64,000 bases of DNA from Baylisascaris procyonis (GCA_037389465.1 JAZARR010000212.1:6836001-6900000); one strand, 5' to 3'; positions 1 through 14,647 are shown, numbered from the stretch's first letter. The notes: generated from the sequence alone by a model not told the origin. Numbers and translations are program-made.

Positions 1-133
1 GGGGGGGGGGACGGGAAGTAGTGGAATTTCAAAGAGACGCAGACAGTTTGCAGATTGATCTCAAGTTCGGAGGGGGCTAGGGTGACGTATATTTCGTAAG
101 CATATAACTCGGAAGTTAACCAACCACTTGCAG

Positions 134-200
134 GATGCGGAACCAGAGCGATGTGTCGATTTTGGTTGGTGACCCTGGCCGCCATCCTCTTGCAGACCAA
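134..200 (+). CDS. Possible signal-peptide exon
   Basis: After a good acceptor (CCACTTGCAG at 124-133) the frame from ATG 151 reads MCRFWLVTLAAILLQTKITG, a short basic start followed by a hydrophobic core typical of a secretory signal. A weak donor ATC|GTATAG ends it. A competing frame from ATG 135 gives a 64-codon open frame (GDPGRHPLADQNHRHRIGVE...) of no known family. No downstream exon could be joined, so this is speculative. Confidence 0.2.
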
Positions 201-2131
201 AATCACAGGCATCGTATAGGCGTGGAATTCAAAGAGCGCCTTTTTAATGAATATGCTCTGCCAGGGTACGTTACAAAAGAGCATTACGGGTTCACGTCTT
301 CAAAAGTTTTTCAACTCGATTTTCTTTGAGGCATGTAATGAATGGGGATTCGACACTGCATCGGTCGCACGCATTTGCTGTTAGCGCTTCAGCTTTATTT
401 TGCTAATTTGGTTATATTGCTCTTCCTGTCTTTTCAGCACTTCTTTTGTCAAATTTTTAGTTGAGTTTGTGGTGCCTAATTAGACTTATTCATAGTTAAG
501 CAGTGAATTTTTGCAACAGTTTTGATGTACGTTTGAAATATTCGAGCATCTGAAAAGAGGGATATCGGGAAGCGTATAAAAGGTACAGATTAGGTACCAA
601 TATGACAAACCGTGAAATCACGGCTTGTTTCTTTTGCAACGGAGGTAGCAGTCGGTTTTCTCAATAATCTGACATGAGTCTGCTACATATATAATATGTA
701 TATATAATAACGAAGGGATGGATTGGTCAATTTTATTTTATGACGTAGAGTGATGTAAATCAGTTTTCATTCCTTAACTGGAATCATTCGACGAAAAGGT
801 TCAGCGCGCTTGATTGCTCTCTGCTCTTGTCTCCTTTTCCACTCCAATAGCGCTTGTTTATGCGAGCGCTTTCTTATGCTATGAAACTGCTTTACTCGCA
901 TTTGACTTTGTCAATTTTTATTCCCTCTATCACATCACTGCAGAAAAAGAAAGTCGTCGTTCAGGAAGCAGCACCTTTTCTTCGCATAAACGAACGCTGC
1001 TTCTGTTTTTGATTTTAATTTTTTTGATAGATTCCGATACGGATATATTCGGAAAGTTGTTGCCAGGCCTTTAAAAAAATTTTTTGCGGGGAAAATTCAA
1101 GACCTCGATGAGGGGTTAAGGAAAAGGAATAATAAATTCCCAGGGGAAATATGATGTTATAAAGATTCGCAATTCTGTGGTCCGTTGGTATGTTTGAGAG
1201 ATGTTTATTTTTATGACCTCTTTAATTGTTTCATACATCTTTAACTACCTGAAGCAATATTATGGATGACCTCGACCGACGTTATGTTGCAAAAACAGTG
1301 CAATTAGCAAAGCTTGCTTTTCCACAGTTATATTAATTAATATTTACAGTATACATTTGCGCTTTCCATATGGAAAAACGAATGCAGACTACGCTGCGTG
1401 CTTTGAATAGTTGTGTAGCTGATGAGGGTAAACATCGCCTTATAAAATATTTTGATAATCTGAATGGAAGAAATGCGTGCATCAGGACGTGATGTATCAG
1501 AAACATCAGCTGCACTGCACAAAGCAACATGCAAGTGCATAGGACCTGTCCTGAGTGCACGTCTACAAGCAGTGAACCACAGTGTCTTTTTTTTGCACTT
1601 TATTCTTAATTTGATCCGTAAATTATCGTTTTGATGTGATATGCTATCATTTGGAAGGCGTGTGGCACTACTAGTTCATGGCTTGATGTGTATTCTGTTC
1701 CCATAATTATCCCATCAAAATTATTGTCGGCAGCCGTGTCGTTCTTCCAGCCGACTTTACTGCAGACAACTGGAAGTACAGAAGTGCTCGTGGGAAACAA
1801 CTGTAAATAACCTAGATTTATTGATTTTTATTGTTCGCAAGCGCTGTTTTCTAGTGCGCTGAGAAAATGCCTGCTTGAATTGCATCATGAGGGTGTCATA
1901 AGCGAGTCGTATTAAGAGATTTCAACCCCGAGAAAGGATCTTGCCATCTTTTAGGAAGCGTAATAATGTCCACGACTGAAGTACTAACGAAATAGGAATC
2001 ATCACAAGACTGGTGTCAAAAATTTGCCTTCTTGTTCGTATTGTGCTTGATTACTTTGCATTTTTTATGTATGATTTATAACTGTACCTCAAACACGGAT
2101 TCATGAGATCGGTAATGTTGAGCTCGGTGAC
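201..2131. other. Stretch without a supported gene
   Basis: T-rich, with short TA-rich simple sequence near 690-710. I see nothing coding that I can support. Confidence 0.5.
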
Positions 2132-2216
2132 ATGAACGGCAAATGTGAGATTGCATCGTTCATTCATGACTAGTGGTCTCATGAATGAACGATGCAATCT
2201 CACATTTGCCGTTCAT
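2132..2216. repeat. Perfect 38-bp inverted repeat (hairpin)
   Basis: Left arm 2132-2169 (ATGAACGGCAAATGTGAGAT...) is the exact reverse complement of right arm 2179-2216, separated by the 9-nt loop CTAGTGGTC. No mismatch in 38 pairs. It would fold into a very stable stem-loop on either strand. It could be the remnant of a foldback element, a hairpin small-RNA precursor, or a template-switch/assembly artefact. Confidence 0.95.
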
Positions 2217-5200
2217 CGGAAACAACTTTTCGAGAAAAACAACAAACAATTTTCCTCTAAATTAAAGCACAATTATATCAGAATTTAGCTAGCTTGCACC
2301 ATTTGGTGCAATTATGAAAGTATTCGAGATGAGAAAGGCTTTGATCTTTATGAATTTCGAGTTTGGCAGCTGACATTCATAGCACAATCCCAATGTTGAA
2401 AGTAATTGAATGTGTGAAAAATACACGAGGATGTGAAGGAAGTACAGCAAGATCAATCAAGAAAACGAAAAGTACTTAACGATGATAGGGGATAGTGGAG
2501 ATATCAAAGGCAACAGGAAGTGAGTGCAAAATATTCTTTAGAGAGCACTAAAACGGCAACGCTGAGGTAAAGAAGGAGGAACATTGTATGAATACTAAAC
2601 GTGCACTGGGAAGAATGGGTGAAATGAGGTTCGAGAAAGAAGGAGGCTTGAAGAAGAACGTGAAGTAGCTGGAAGATGTGCAAAAAAGTGTGGCAGCGAA
2701 GCGAACTGAGGGACCCGCGGAGAGTGACAAATGGTTTGAAGTCAACTGTTGATCAGTGACAGTTTTACGCCTCATAAATCTTACAGTCGCACCGGACGTT
2801 AAATCGGCGGGATATGGTCGAGTATTCATAGAAACGATATGAAGGGAGTGACTGTTGCTATGTCAGCCAAAAGTTGTGGTACCGATCGCGGCAGCTGCTA
2901 TATTGTCGTAGTTACTGTTAATGGTCGAGATACTTGTACGCTACATTGTCTGAGAGGGTTGATAACATGTTGTCGAGATCTTTAAATATCTGATCTCCCA
3001 AGGTTTCTATGCTTCGCAACACTCAATTCGTACCTTCAAACAGTAGTATGTTGTGGAGGCTAATGTTATTGCAGGTAGGCTAAAGTCAAATATTTTCAAT
3101 ATTGTTGCATTTGTTGCAAAATTCTGATAATTTTTATCGAGATGTTCTGGGTGTCATTACTTGTCCACTGAAAGTTCAAGTTTTCTCCATGCTATAAAGT
3201 TTGAGGGGATTATGTTTCCTTGATTCTTAGCCGACCTATCCAAATATATCAGTTGTCACATTATCGCTATTCCAAGTACGATGAAAATAAACACCATGAT
3301 CTACGACCTACTTTCTGGCTACACAATAAACGGCGCGATTTTAATTGATCGACCAGATAGGTGTTTTCAATTATTATCGTGTCGTCGAGATTCTCAGATA
3401 TGGGTGACCACATATTCTCCCGGCATATTCTCCTGTCGTTTATGCTCTCTCGTCCAGGTCTTGAGGGTGCTCTCAGGGAACCTCAACCTTGTCTTCATCC
3501 TGATGCTTCCATTGCTTATTCCTTTATTTAGTGGGTCTTTTCTGCATAGAATGCTAGAGCAACAGTCCAACCTCTGATCTGCTCATTTAAATATTGTCGA
3601 CTTTTGATGTGTTTGCGATTTGTTAGATATTCGCCACGATTGGCATGACTGATTTTACAGCATAATGATTTTGATACTCTCCAACAGTTGCCTTATAATG
3701 AGTGTGAGATCATAATGTTACGATGGTTTCGTGTGAAAAGCTTGGTCTACGAGCGTTACTGAAGGTATCCCCCAGGTGTGCGCTGTTTTTGTTCCTCGTT
3801 TGCAGTCTGTTAAAAATTTCGATGCATCGTTCCTGTGTTTTTTTGCATATTCCTCTGAATGCCCATCTTTCCTTCACACAAGAATAGGCCCATGTCACAT
3901 AGCGACTGTTAACATGAAGAAGCACTACATGAAGCATCCTAACAGATAAATTTGAAGGCGAAGTCGCGCAGAACGGAAGAGCTAGAGCTCTTTTCAAAAA
4001 AAAAAAAGTGTGCTGCGACCATTTGTATCTAGTGGAATATTTTTTTATGAATGAGGTTTTGAGCGTGGCGAAGCGGATTTCTCCACTACGAGACAACTGT
4101 TTGGCAACTTTTCTTCGCATGAGAATGCGCTTAGCGGATGCGGATATGCAAAAATACATCAAAGCTATCGTAATGGTAAGAAGCAGAGAATAGAAAGGTT
4201 CATGAATCGCTTCAAAGTACCACGTTGAACATGAATTCTATCGCAAGCTTCATCGTTAAATTGAAGACATAGAGATAAAGCAGGCGGCGGTTGCATTGAC
4301 ACCACAATAACATAAGCTGCATGAGCTGATATAACTATCTACAAATTACAAACAGCCTATTTCGAGAGTTGTGCTAAATCTTCGGGGAGTGAAAACATGA
4401 GGTCGCGAGCCATGAACAGTGTTGAAGTGGCTGTTATTTTTTTTCAAAATGTGAATGCACGACGAATGAGCGTCGATGCCAGTGTACTGAACGAGCAAGG
4501 CTTTTGTATGTTTTTCCTCCGAACACTCGTTCTCGTATGTATCTGGAGGGGAGGGGGAGGGAGGCGGTGGGCGCAGTAAAAAACGGCTGATGAGTCAATG
4601 GGTGCTGCGGGAAGAAAAAAGTCCGCATTTGGAGAAAAATCACCTTCATGAAATCGGAAAAATGTAAGGGACATGTAAGAGAGATCAGCGGAATGCAGAT
4701 CAACTGCTTTCCTGCAGAGAAGGGGAAAGGGCGACCACACGACAGATCAAGCTGTCTACCAATGTCCTGATGATCTTAAGGTAGAACAGACTGTCTATAA
4801 ATGCCTTGAGGCAAAACTCGGGGTAAATAAAAGGGGAACGCATTCGCTTGCAGCTTCAGTATGGGTCGATTTCGTCTTCAACGAGGGTTCGAGCTAGTGC
4901 GGTCAGGTCGGCTTGGAGCGTCGTACAGGGTTCGTCGGTCGTCACAACCGTACAAGGGGGCACTACTCGTTAGGGCTATCCTTGGTCCTTCTCCTGATCT
5001 TCCCTTTTTGTGGTTGTTGTTCTGTGCAAATTCGTTTTAAGCGTTTAATAAAATTTTAACCCCTCTTATTGTGTCGGCTCCACACTGCACCTCATAAACC
5101 TTAAGAGAAACCAACCAAACCCTTACAAAAAGTCAAATTCCGCATGGCTGATTACACGTAGTCCTCATTGAGCGGAACGATCCAGCGTTAGAAAGATCAT

Positions 5201-8200
5201 TTGTTTTTGTTTTTTTGCTTGCGAAAATAAGAGATCTTTAGTCATGGCCGAAGAGTTTACTACTGTTGGAGCTTTGACAAATAAAATATCGCTAAAGTAA
5301 TGTTGCATTTTAAGAATATATTTGCGTATATGAAAGCTCTGAATTGTGAAAGGACTATTTCCTTGAATTTCTCTTCATTGTACTCAGTTCATTTAAATTT
5401 CAGCCGAACAGTTACTGGATTTGTATAAGTTTGTATTTATGCTCGTACAAATATAGCCTGATTTCTTCCTATATCTGCGTCTGCTGATGTAATGAAATGC
5501 ACAAAGTTTTCGACTTTGGCTCCTCTATACTCAGAACGAACGAACCGATTGAAACTCACTGCGTAAGTCAATAAAAAAAAAAAAACCCGTTAACCGCGTT
5601 GATATATATGGAATTTTCTACTCTTGCTTGCTGCTGACAAGCTGTAACCAAAAATATCGAAGCAACAGAATAGGCTGAGGGGCTGTCACACTCACATTAT
5701 TCGTCGTAGATGAACCTCTGAAAGTATGAAGCACACCTAAAACCTCGAGCTATTCGCTTTGACTTCTCATCTTTTCCCAAGATTTTTCATACAGGTGCCC
5801 GTACTTATACTATAGGTACACCTCGCCGATAAGGTTTACAGATATTTTTTGATCTAGAGCCATCCTGCAGAGCATTTCAACATAATCTCTTCTCCCCTAC
5901 CATCCCTCCCCTCTTCTCCACTCAGCGATCCCAATCATCTTTCAAACCTGACCAGTGTGCGCGCCTCTAGTATGTTATCCGATGTCTTTATCATAATATT
6001 CTGTGAACGACCTCAGCTAACAGTGTTATGTTCTGTGTTTAGTTATGAGTGAAAGCAGTCGTTGCAGTGCAGAGGACAACAGTGTTAGGAAGACGTGCTT
6101 GGGGAGGAGCATTCCTAGCTTATAGTTTGATGGGGAACAGGTTCCGACCGTGCTGCGGGAATATCTCAAACATGTTTTTTTCTCGAAGTTCAGGATGAAT
6201 TAAGTCTCCATCGCCGGTCTACAGGTGAATGATGGACGTTTTATATAAAAACACGAAAGTATGTCAGTAGCGACGGTATACATATTCTAAGATGGAACAA
6301 GGCACGCGATGTCCATCGATCGAAGGAGTTTCTGAGAAGGATAAATCTTTTGCTAACGGCCACAAGGTCGGAAAGTTCATTCCTCAACAAGAACTTTCTA
6401 TGTACTGAATGTGACCTCATGAGGATCTAAAATCAAGCTCAAACAGGTCACGAGATCTAAAACTTTAATTTTTCGTTGCAGAAGGGTGGGTGGGGGGAGG
6501 AGGGGGAGGTGAAATTGTATATCCTAAGGGGGTTCGAAGTCAGGCCTAAGGAATTCATTATGAGAAAGAGCATTTTTTTCTATTGGAGATGAATTCAACG
6601 CGTTTTTAGTTATCAAAAGAGGTGAAAAATTAAAATCAGGACAGTAACGAGGTGAAATTAAGAACAATAAGCGGCGGGTGTTGTTTTTTCTCATGTATGG
6701 GTATGGAATTTATAACAGAATGCCTCGTAAGCGTATACTCACCTCTGACAACGAGCACTTCGATGCAAGTGTTCCAGTTGTTTTTGTCAATGAAGACATT
6801 TTAAATATGAGCTCAGATGAGGTACTTTGGCTCCTTAAGATTCTCTATTTTTGAGTGGCTGTTTTACCTCATACTCCAGTGCAATCACAATAATTTTTAT
6901 TGCACACATATATATGCATACATCAACATGTCATTTAATTCTCATTTAGAACAGATCGTTGTTTTTCTTCCTGTGAGTAACGAGGCTATCAAATACCTAA
7001 GCATACCAAAAGCGTTTGGAGTTGGGACTCTTCCACTAGTGCGCCTTGAGTTTAATCGTGACGAAAAATTTCACACCATTTCAGTGGATTCCCTTCGATG
7101 TTCCTGCAGTGGAATTTGTAAGGCTTATTTTTATCACCTCAACCCTACTTGTTAACAAACTTTGCCTCCATCAAAATTCAGGTTCCCTATCAAGACCCCT
7201 TTCGTACCGTTACCGACAACAGTTTCCGTTTGTCACTCATTTCGACTTGGTGCATGTTCTAGTCAATAAAACGTCTAGTGAATTTTTGTGGATGTCGTGA
7301 AGCGCAACAGATCTCATCATGCGTAAACTTATTAACAGTTCAACACTAGCTCATATAAACTGTCCCGGCTGGAACGTATTCCAAAGAGCGTCATCAAGAA
7401 GACCGTCTAAATTTACACAGCAGTGGACTTGGTATAAACGCTTTTGGTGCACCTGCTGTTGTAAAATAACTACCTTTCCGAGTTCATCGTGCACAACAAC
7501 ACATGAACACGACGCTACCTGCAGTTGCGTCTCAGTGAACAGCAATTTTGGCCAGGTGGGGGGGGGGGGGAAGGGATGGAAATGGACAGCCATCCATACC
7601 AGGCACACCATCATCCATGAAAACATCCTCTGAATGACAACTTCGCCGATGAGATTTCAACTTTTTCCAACAATATTTCAACACTTCCACAAACGATTTG
7701 CATGATATCGTCCCTCTCGCACGAATGCAGCTCTTCCAAGCCAAAAATGTTTTCGCAGCAGTTTTGAACGTACGCATACTGTAGAGCCTGTTTATAACAG
7801 AGACTCAGGCGATCAATGCTACGCAACGCGTGTGGTTGCGTGCGTATGCGCGCGTACAAATCGCGTCGTGAACGTATTCCGAAACTCTTTGACGATGCCG
7901 CTTCGAACCCGGCGATCTGTGTGCTAAGGTCGTGCTGGTGGTTACCTGCATATAAGTCAACGTTTCATTATGTGATGCTTCCCAGTGGCGGCTTTCTATT
8001 AGTGTAATGCTTACGAGTCACTTCTTTGGTTTATTTATATTGAGCATTTTTAATTTTGGATCCGTGCCAATTGTGAATATTTGTTTATTTTTTTTTATTA
8101 ATTTGCTTGTCCTCAACGCATCACCGATGTCACATTTAAAGAGGGGTTAAAGGGGAGTTGTGATAACGATAAATTTTGGTCATTGAAGTGCTTAGATGTC

Positions 8201-11200
8201 TATCCTACTTTCTTAGATCCGTTAACAAGACAACACTAGGTTGACTAGGTTGCAAGAGCTGAATTCTATTGCTGTGCTTCAAGAGTGTACTGTTCGGATG
8301 TGTGTGGCTATTAGGTGATAGGTGCTTGCTTATCGAGAACCGTGCTCAGCTTTTCATATTCGTTCATTGTTTTCGTAATGTTCAGTTTGTGCTTCCGTCA
8401 AAATAGGAGTTGTTTTATCGATTGCTTTTGCGCTTATTACTATGGTGTTAACAGATGATATGCATGAGACATCATTTAAGGTGGCACTCATCCATCGAGC
8501 AAACGTTACATGCCGAATATTTGCTATTCCGTGCACTTCTAAGAACTTTAGTTTATTCAAATGGCGTGTATTGTGTTGCGGGAAATTATTAGATTACATC
8601 TTGCAGCAACGATGCCTTGCTTCCTTGTTTTCGTTTTGTTTTGAGTGGAGAATTTGCTTTCACTTAGAAGAGGAGTTGGCACTGTACAACATAGTGTAAA
8701 GGTTGCCGAGGTTGATTTTTGCACCGTGCTGTTTAGCTTTAACTCCCCCAAATTTACCCCCTCAAAAATACAAAGCGTGATGATACGTTGGGCCGTTCTG
8801 GAATATTTTGTATTGTTTGATTTTGTTGCAGAGGTTTGCTTGCAGTAGCCTGCTTGGACTCGCTTTGCTGCACATAGCTTTTCAGATTGTTGTATTCTTA
8901 TTGACTTACCCCAGCTAGCCTTTGGGAACCTCAATGAGTGGAAGTAGGGAGTAATTTGTCCACAAAAAGAGTTCTGCATGGATCGCATATAGTTGTCTCT
9001 CTCTGCTTTCTGACAACTTAAAATTGTCTTGTTTTAGCTACATTCCTTTAAAAGTTTAGCTTTTTGGTGGGAATTCAAATTTCGAAGTTCTTGTAACCTT
9101 AAACGACAGTAAATGGCTTGCAATCCGTAGTATTTTATATTCGGGAAGTACACAAATGAATGTTTTAGAGTCGCCTGGGATTTCCTGCTTCAGATTACGT
9201 TTTCTATTTTTTCACTTAAAATTTTTCCGTATTATGTGCTATAGCCAAAACTTTCTGTCGCTTGCAGTGTTCGTTGTAAACTCGAACATAGAGTGCCACA
9301 TCTAATATCCCGAAGGTTGCGAGCATACCTCTTGTTAACGAAGGGGATGGCTTGTTGCGGTGCATGTGCATGTCTTCCACTTTTAATTATTATTTATACA
9401 GTTCATTGGTGTTTGCTAGGAGTTCCACACTGAGATGCTATCTTGTCGTTTGCACTACGTCGTTGAGGTAGCACTTAGACATGTTTCCTCTCCGTTGACC
9501 GAATTTTTCATTCAGATATTTTTTTTTCTTTTTCACACTTTCCCATATATTGATTGCATTGTTTGTTGTTTTCATTGCGGTAAAAATAGCACTTCGGTGT
9601 ATTTTCACTTCAAACTTTTCTCATTCACTATTCTTTGATTACAACACCAAATTCATCACTCAAACTGTTTTCATTTCTCTTGATGGAATCATTTGATGGG
9701 TTGATTTCCACTCTTATTAGCTATTCTTTTCTTAGTCGTTCTTTTCCTCTTTTTTTGTGATTAGAATTTTGCTTGGCCATTAAGCGATTTTGCTTATATT
9801 TGCTAACTTAAGCTTATATGTTTTTACGATCGTATTTCGGTCATTTGCTAAGTGCATTTGTTTTTTAACTTTCCAGGCGTTTGGCTGAATTTCCATTTTT
9901 TTTTTGACCAAACAGTAAATTCCGAGCTCAGTTGTTGAATTCTTTGTTGTATTTGCTGTTCATCCTATTCGGTGAATTCGGGACGCAAGAGTTCTTTTCG
10001 AATCCATTAGATGTTTCACTCCGAATCCAGAAATTTTTATGTATCAACTTCTACAGTTACATTAAAGCAGCATTATCTTATTGAGTTCATATGTGGCAAG
10101 TGTTCGCTGTGCTATACGAATCGAACTTTCTACGCCGCAGTCAGACGCGTGTGCATGAATTGGGACGAATCCAACGTTGTCGTTTTGCTTTCGACCATTT
10201 CTTCGACAGGATTACCTTTTTTCCAAATCTTTGAGATCGTATTGCAATTTTTACTTCATGCTCTTTCAACATCACAAAGTTGCTTCTGCTACTCTGAGTT
10301 TATTAAAAGGAGTTTGATTGTTTTGGTCGTAAACCGATCAAGCAACTGAACAATGTAGTTGATGTGGCTGTAAGATGAGCATGCTTGTACTGCCTTCCAA
10401 GGCTGTCAGCGCTGTGCTATCGAAGTGAAGCGCAGCAGGCACCAGTTATTTTCGCCATTTAAAGCTTCAGTTCATCCCGTTTTTACTATTAAGCTATCTT
10501 TTCCCTTGCGCCTAAATAAACGCATTATTGTCCCACTCGGTGATTCAAATAAATCAGATAAACTCACACTCTAAACTGACATCGCCACTCATGCCCGAGT
10601 GTATAAAACTTCAAATGATGTTGCTTACTTATGCTATAGATCAGTAGAATATATTTCGTGGAATGTGAGCCTCTCATAAGGTTACTTAAAGATGTTTTGC
10701 CGCGTGAAATGCTATGCTTGCTGTTGCGTGATGGAAGTCGTATTATGAGTGCTTTCAGAGTCGGCCAATCAAAATTTTATTGTTATTGGCGTTCGCTTGG
10801 TTGAGTTGATGGTGGCGCATGATATGACATTCTAGAGATTTGGGATTCCATTTCTTCTGTGTTCTTCTGCGTTTTTCTTAAGGCTTTGCTTTTTTTTTTT
10901 TTTGTAAATTTACGCTGAAAGGGCCGCTGCTCATTTATTTTTTTCACCTTTCTTCCTAGTGTGTTGCATTCGTTGATTTTTTTTTTCGATAATATTTCAC
11001 CTTATTTTCAGTGCTATGATGATTTCGGCATACAGTCATGTATCATTGCTTAAGAACATAACCGCTAATTTTTTGTGGTATCCAATTTAGAACAATGAAG
11101 TAATTACGCATTTCTTGTTGTGATGATAACGAAAATGTTCACATTCTTATGTTGGAGATTTGCGTTCATTATTTTTGTCTGTACGGTTGAGGTTTCGTTC

Positions 11201-14086
11201 AGAATTTTTGGCATAAAATTAAGGGTAAGAAATTGCAAGGATTGTTAGCCTTGGGAAGAATGGTATATCGAATTTTAAACGAGTTGAAATGCTGAACAAA
11301 ATTCTCGTTTTCGACATGTTGAAGTCGACCGAAAAGTTTCCTTCACAATTCTTTAGGTGAATCTTACTAGTGATTTTTCTCTTTTTTTAAAATTTGCGTT
11401 TTGGGCATTGTTTTATATTTCTGTATAAGCATTTTTGTGCTCGTTAATGAAATCTTGCAGTGCGTTGATGAGCATTTTCACATTTCCTATGCTATTGGAT
11501 TATATTTCTTGGCCATCTGAGTAGAGGTGTGCAGTTTGATCACATATCTTTTGAGGTTGTCCAGGCATTTTGCATTAAAGTTTCAGCTTGTCCTGCATTT
11601 ATCGATTGCAGCTATGGTCGTTTGTGACAGTGCTGTTACAGTGCAGTCGGCCGGTTGCAATTAACTATTGTAGTGTGTGTGCACGGTTCTGCCGAGCGCA
11701 TGCACAGATTGCAGTAGTAATTGCAGATGATAGGTTGAGTCCTTACGATATGTGAAGTGTGGATTTGTGAAATCGTCGTAATAGTGTATACCGATCGAGC
11801 ATTGCAACAGATTAGAAATTGAGGTATTAGCATAAGGCCTGTATAGGTTATAGTAGCGTGTGATAATAATACTATGGTTTTGCACATTGTATATTTTTAG
11901 AAAAGTCGTTAGCTTTGTGCAGTTTTTTCTCATTTTTGTATAGGTGCAAAGTTTGCCGCTAAGGTGCAGTGGTGCTCACGGTTCTTAACAGTGAACTCAT
12001 AGGCCTCAGAACTTGAACTTCTCCGCATCGGCATTCTCGCTTCCAGATTTCTTCTTGTTTTTTCCTCATTTTCTTTTATTTCGTTGATACTCCGGCAAAG
12101 CACCAGCTTATAGAAGCGCCTATTGTGTTGTATGAAGTGACCTGCTCGAAAAGGATGCTTGGCGTTCATGGTATCGAGCGGAAGAGTGGCGAATTTTCAG
12201 CAAATTTTGCGAAGTTGGAAATTCGTCTAATTTGAGACTGTGTCGGGCGGCAGCTGTAGCACATCGTATCGATGTAAGATGCCTTTAGCTACCGGTTAGC
12301 TTTTTCCGTAACAACGTTAGGTAAAACTCGAGTTATGTGAGCAGGCTCGATCAGTGCTGATGCTCCTTCGTCTCTTCTCATTTTTCTTCGTCTTTCCAAC
12401 ATGGGGGCATTTTAAAACGAGCAAAAATTGCCTCTTTGTTCAATATTGGGAAGACCATCTAGCATCCTTTTGATTATTCTCATAGACACAGCATCTGAAG
12501 CTTTCGGATAGTCCTTTCACTATGCTGAGTAATGCATATTGGTCAGTGTTTTTTTATTCGCATCCATTGTTTTTTGAAGGGAATGAGAATGGGAAGCATA
12601 TGCGTCGCATGAAAATTTCATCATTTTATGCGCATTTGCATATCAGGAACGGGAAAAGATGTCGTGATGAAGCATGGCGTGTTGTGATCTGCATCCTGAG
12701 ATAACTCTGCCTTGCCAATTCCATTACTACAAGCAGATTATAAATGGCATAAATTGGGGAGAATAGAATTTGTTTTGTCGCATGTCATATGCTGCTCAAA
12801 AATGAAATCATTTCAGAACATGTTCAGCCGATTATCTTACGAGGACGTAACATTTAGGCTCATTGCCATTGTTCTAGATGAATCGTTTTTATTTGCGTGC
12901 CACTTGTTAGCTCTATATTTGGGGAACTGTTTGGCTTGGTGGTCTGATATACGAGAGCTCATGTCGTGGCACACCTTTGCTTTCATTTCTTCACATTTCT
13001 CTGTTGCAGTTCGAGTTTTTACGATGCTCAACGTTTTTCTTGCTCGATATTTGTGGGTTTCAGTTGATCAAAACGTTTAAAGCGCAATGAGGTGTAGATT
13101 AATTCACGTTGGAAAAGTGCCAAATACAGAGGAAGCAATGCGTCACTCGCAAGAACCTTAAATAGGCAATAGGTGAAGCGCTTTTTTGAGACTGATTCTT
13201 TCGGGAAAAGCAGCAGCGATTTGAAATCGCGATTAGTTCAGATTTACTGATAGAAACGTGGAAATGATTTTATGGTTTTGCTGTTACGAAATTGATCTTT
13301 CGGATGACGACAGAAGAAAGGAAAAGTTTAACCCATTTTATGAAGTTCAGTCCTTCAGCGCACGCGCGAAATGGATTTCACCTGTGCAGGTGATGCTTTC
13401 TTTTCTTTTGAGGTCACATTCCGAGATTTCTTTTTCATTGCTGGCCACTCGCCGGTCGCATCATAACCGAGCTGCAACATTTTTGGCTTCTTTCTCATCT
13501 GGAAATTTTGAATACGTTAATGTGCAATTATATGCGAACGATTTGCTCAGTGACGGGTTCGCCGATTCAGCTTCTGCATTTGCAGACATCCCCACTTTTT
13601 AAAATCAGCGTCTATGTTTTTGTTGTTCTTGTTCTTTTTAACACAACGGGTTTTTTTTTTCATTTTTTTGACTACTTGGTAATTGACGTGACTTTCTTTG
13701 CCTGGATCATTCACTTCGGTTCAATATCTTTGCCTTTATTGCTTTAGCAAACATCCATACACGAACAGCCGATGGATGTGTTGGTGTGTTGCGCAGTGGT
13801 CTTTAATGTCTTTGCATGTTTTTTCCCGGTCAGTTGTATTCAAAGCTATGCACAGAAATTCCTGCTTGCAAAGAGAAGTGAAAAAATTTTTCTTGATGCT
13901 GGGCAAGCGAATCCAGTGGAGAATTTGCTTTCTCGGTGTTTCATAGGTTTGTTTGTCGGCGCAACAAATTTCACTTGGAGAGCTATATTGTCGAATTATG
14001 AGCTAAATTTCTGCTTGCGTTACTTTCTTTTGCCAAACTACGAGGTCTGTAGGAAAGCAAATAGGTTAATGGGCTAGACAAAGATA
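2217..14086. other. Stretch without a supported gene
   Basis: Moderate composition to about 7 kb, then strongly T-rich on the plus strand (about 8-14 kb), as in a plus-strand intron or intergenic DNA. Holds G-rich runs at 4548-4572, 6484-6509 and 7557-7569. 3710-4162 has a 150-codon minus-strand frame of no recognisable family. A TATA-like TCTATAAAT at 4793 and an AATAAA at 5048 bracket a GC-richer block that could be an old solo LTR, but I found no terminal TG/CA with target duplication. Confidence 0.45.
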
Positions 14087-14134
14087 GTCTATTCTTGTGA
14101 TTCCTTTGGAGTCTATTCTTGGGATTCCTTTGGT
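14087..14134. repeat. 24-bp tandem duplication
   Basis: GTCTATTCTTGTGATTCCTT TGGA followed by a second copy with one difference (GGG for GTG), in otherwise unique DNA. Confidence 0.9.
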
Positions 14135-14647
14135 TTTCATACCGACCCGCTTGTACAAATGTTCAGTAGCAATTATATAGTGCATGATCAGGGCGTCCTC
14201 AACAGAGGAGGATGGGGAATTACAACCGCCCAATTCTGCGGGTTAATTGTAGATCTGAGTTTGTTTATCGCAAATGAAAATTCTTTTTGATCTCTCAAGT
14301 GATTTGGTTGAGTTGAAAGGTGCTGAGAGGCTCAAAAATACATTTCTCTTTTAGCGATATATCTTTTTTCGATTTTTCTTTCATCTGTAGAGATAAAATC
14401 CTAGCTTTGATAATGCGTATGATAAAACATTTTCCTATAAAACCGATCACTTTCACAAATTAGCATCCAAAATTCTTTTTCGCATTAATCTAGCAGCGTC
14501 AGAAGTTGCTTTTGCAGCCTCAATGCACATCTTAGCTTTTCCAACCTTATTCGAGGTGACTGTTTTAACAAATTCGCCAGATTCCATCATATGAGCGTTG
14601 TTGATTTGCGACTGAAACGCTGAGTAGATGGGCCAATAAAGCTTTAA

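Noticed and set aside
1..10. Run of ten G at the window start
   Set aside because: Too short to interpret; may be a contig or window edge effect.
4752..5125. Possible solo LTR (TATA-like box, AATAAA, GC-richer core)
   Set aside because: No convincing TG...CA termini, target-site duplication or second copy in the window.
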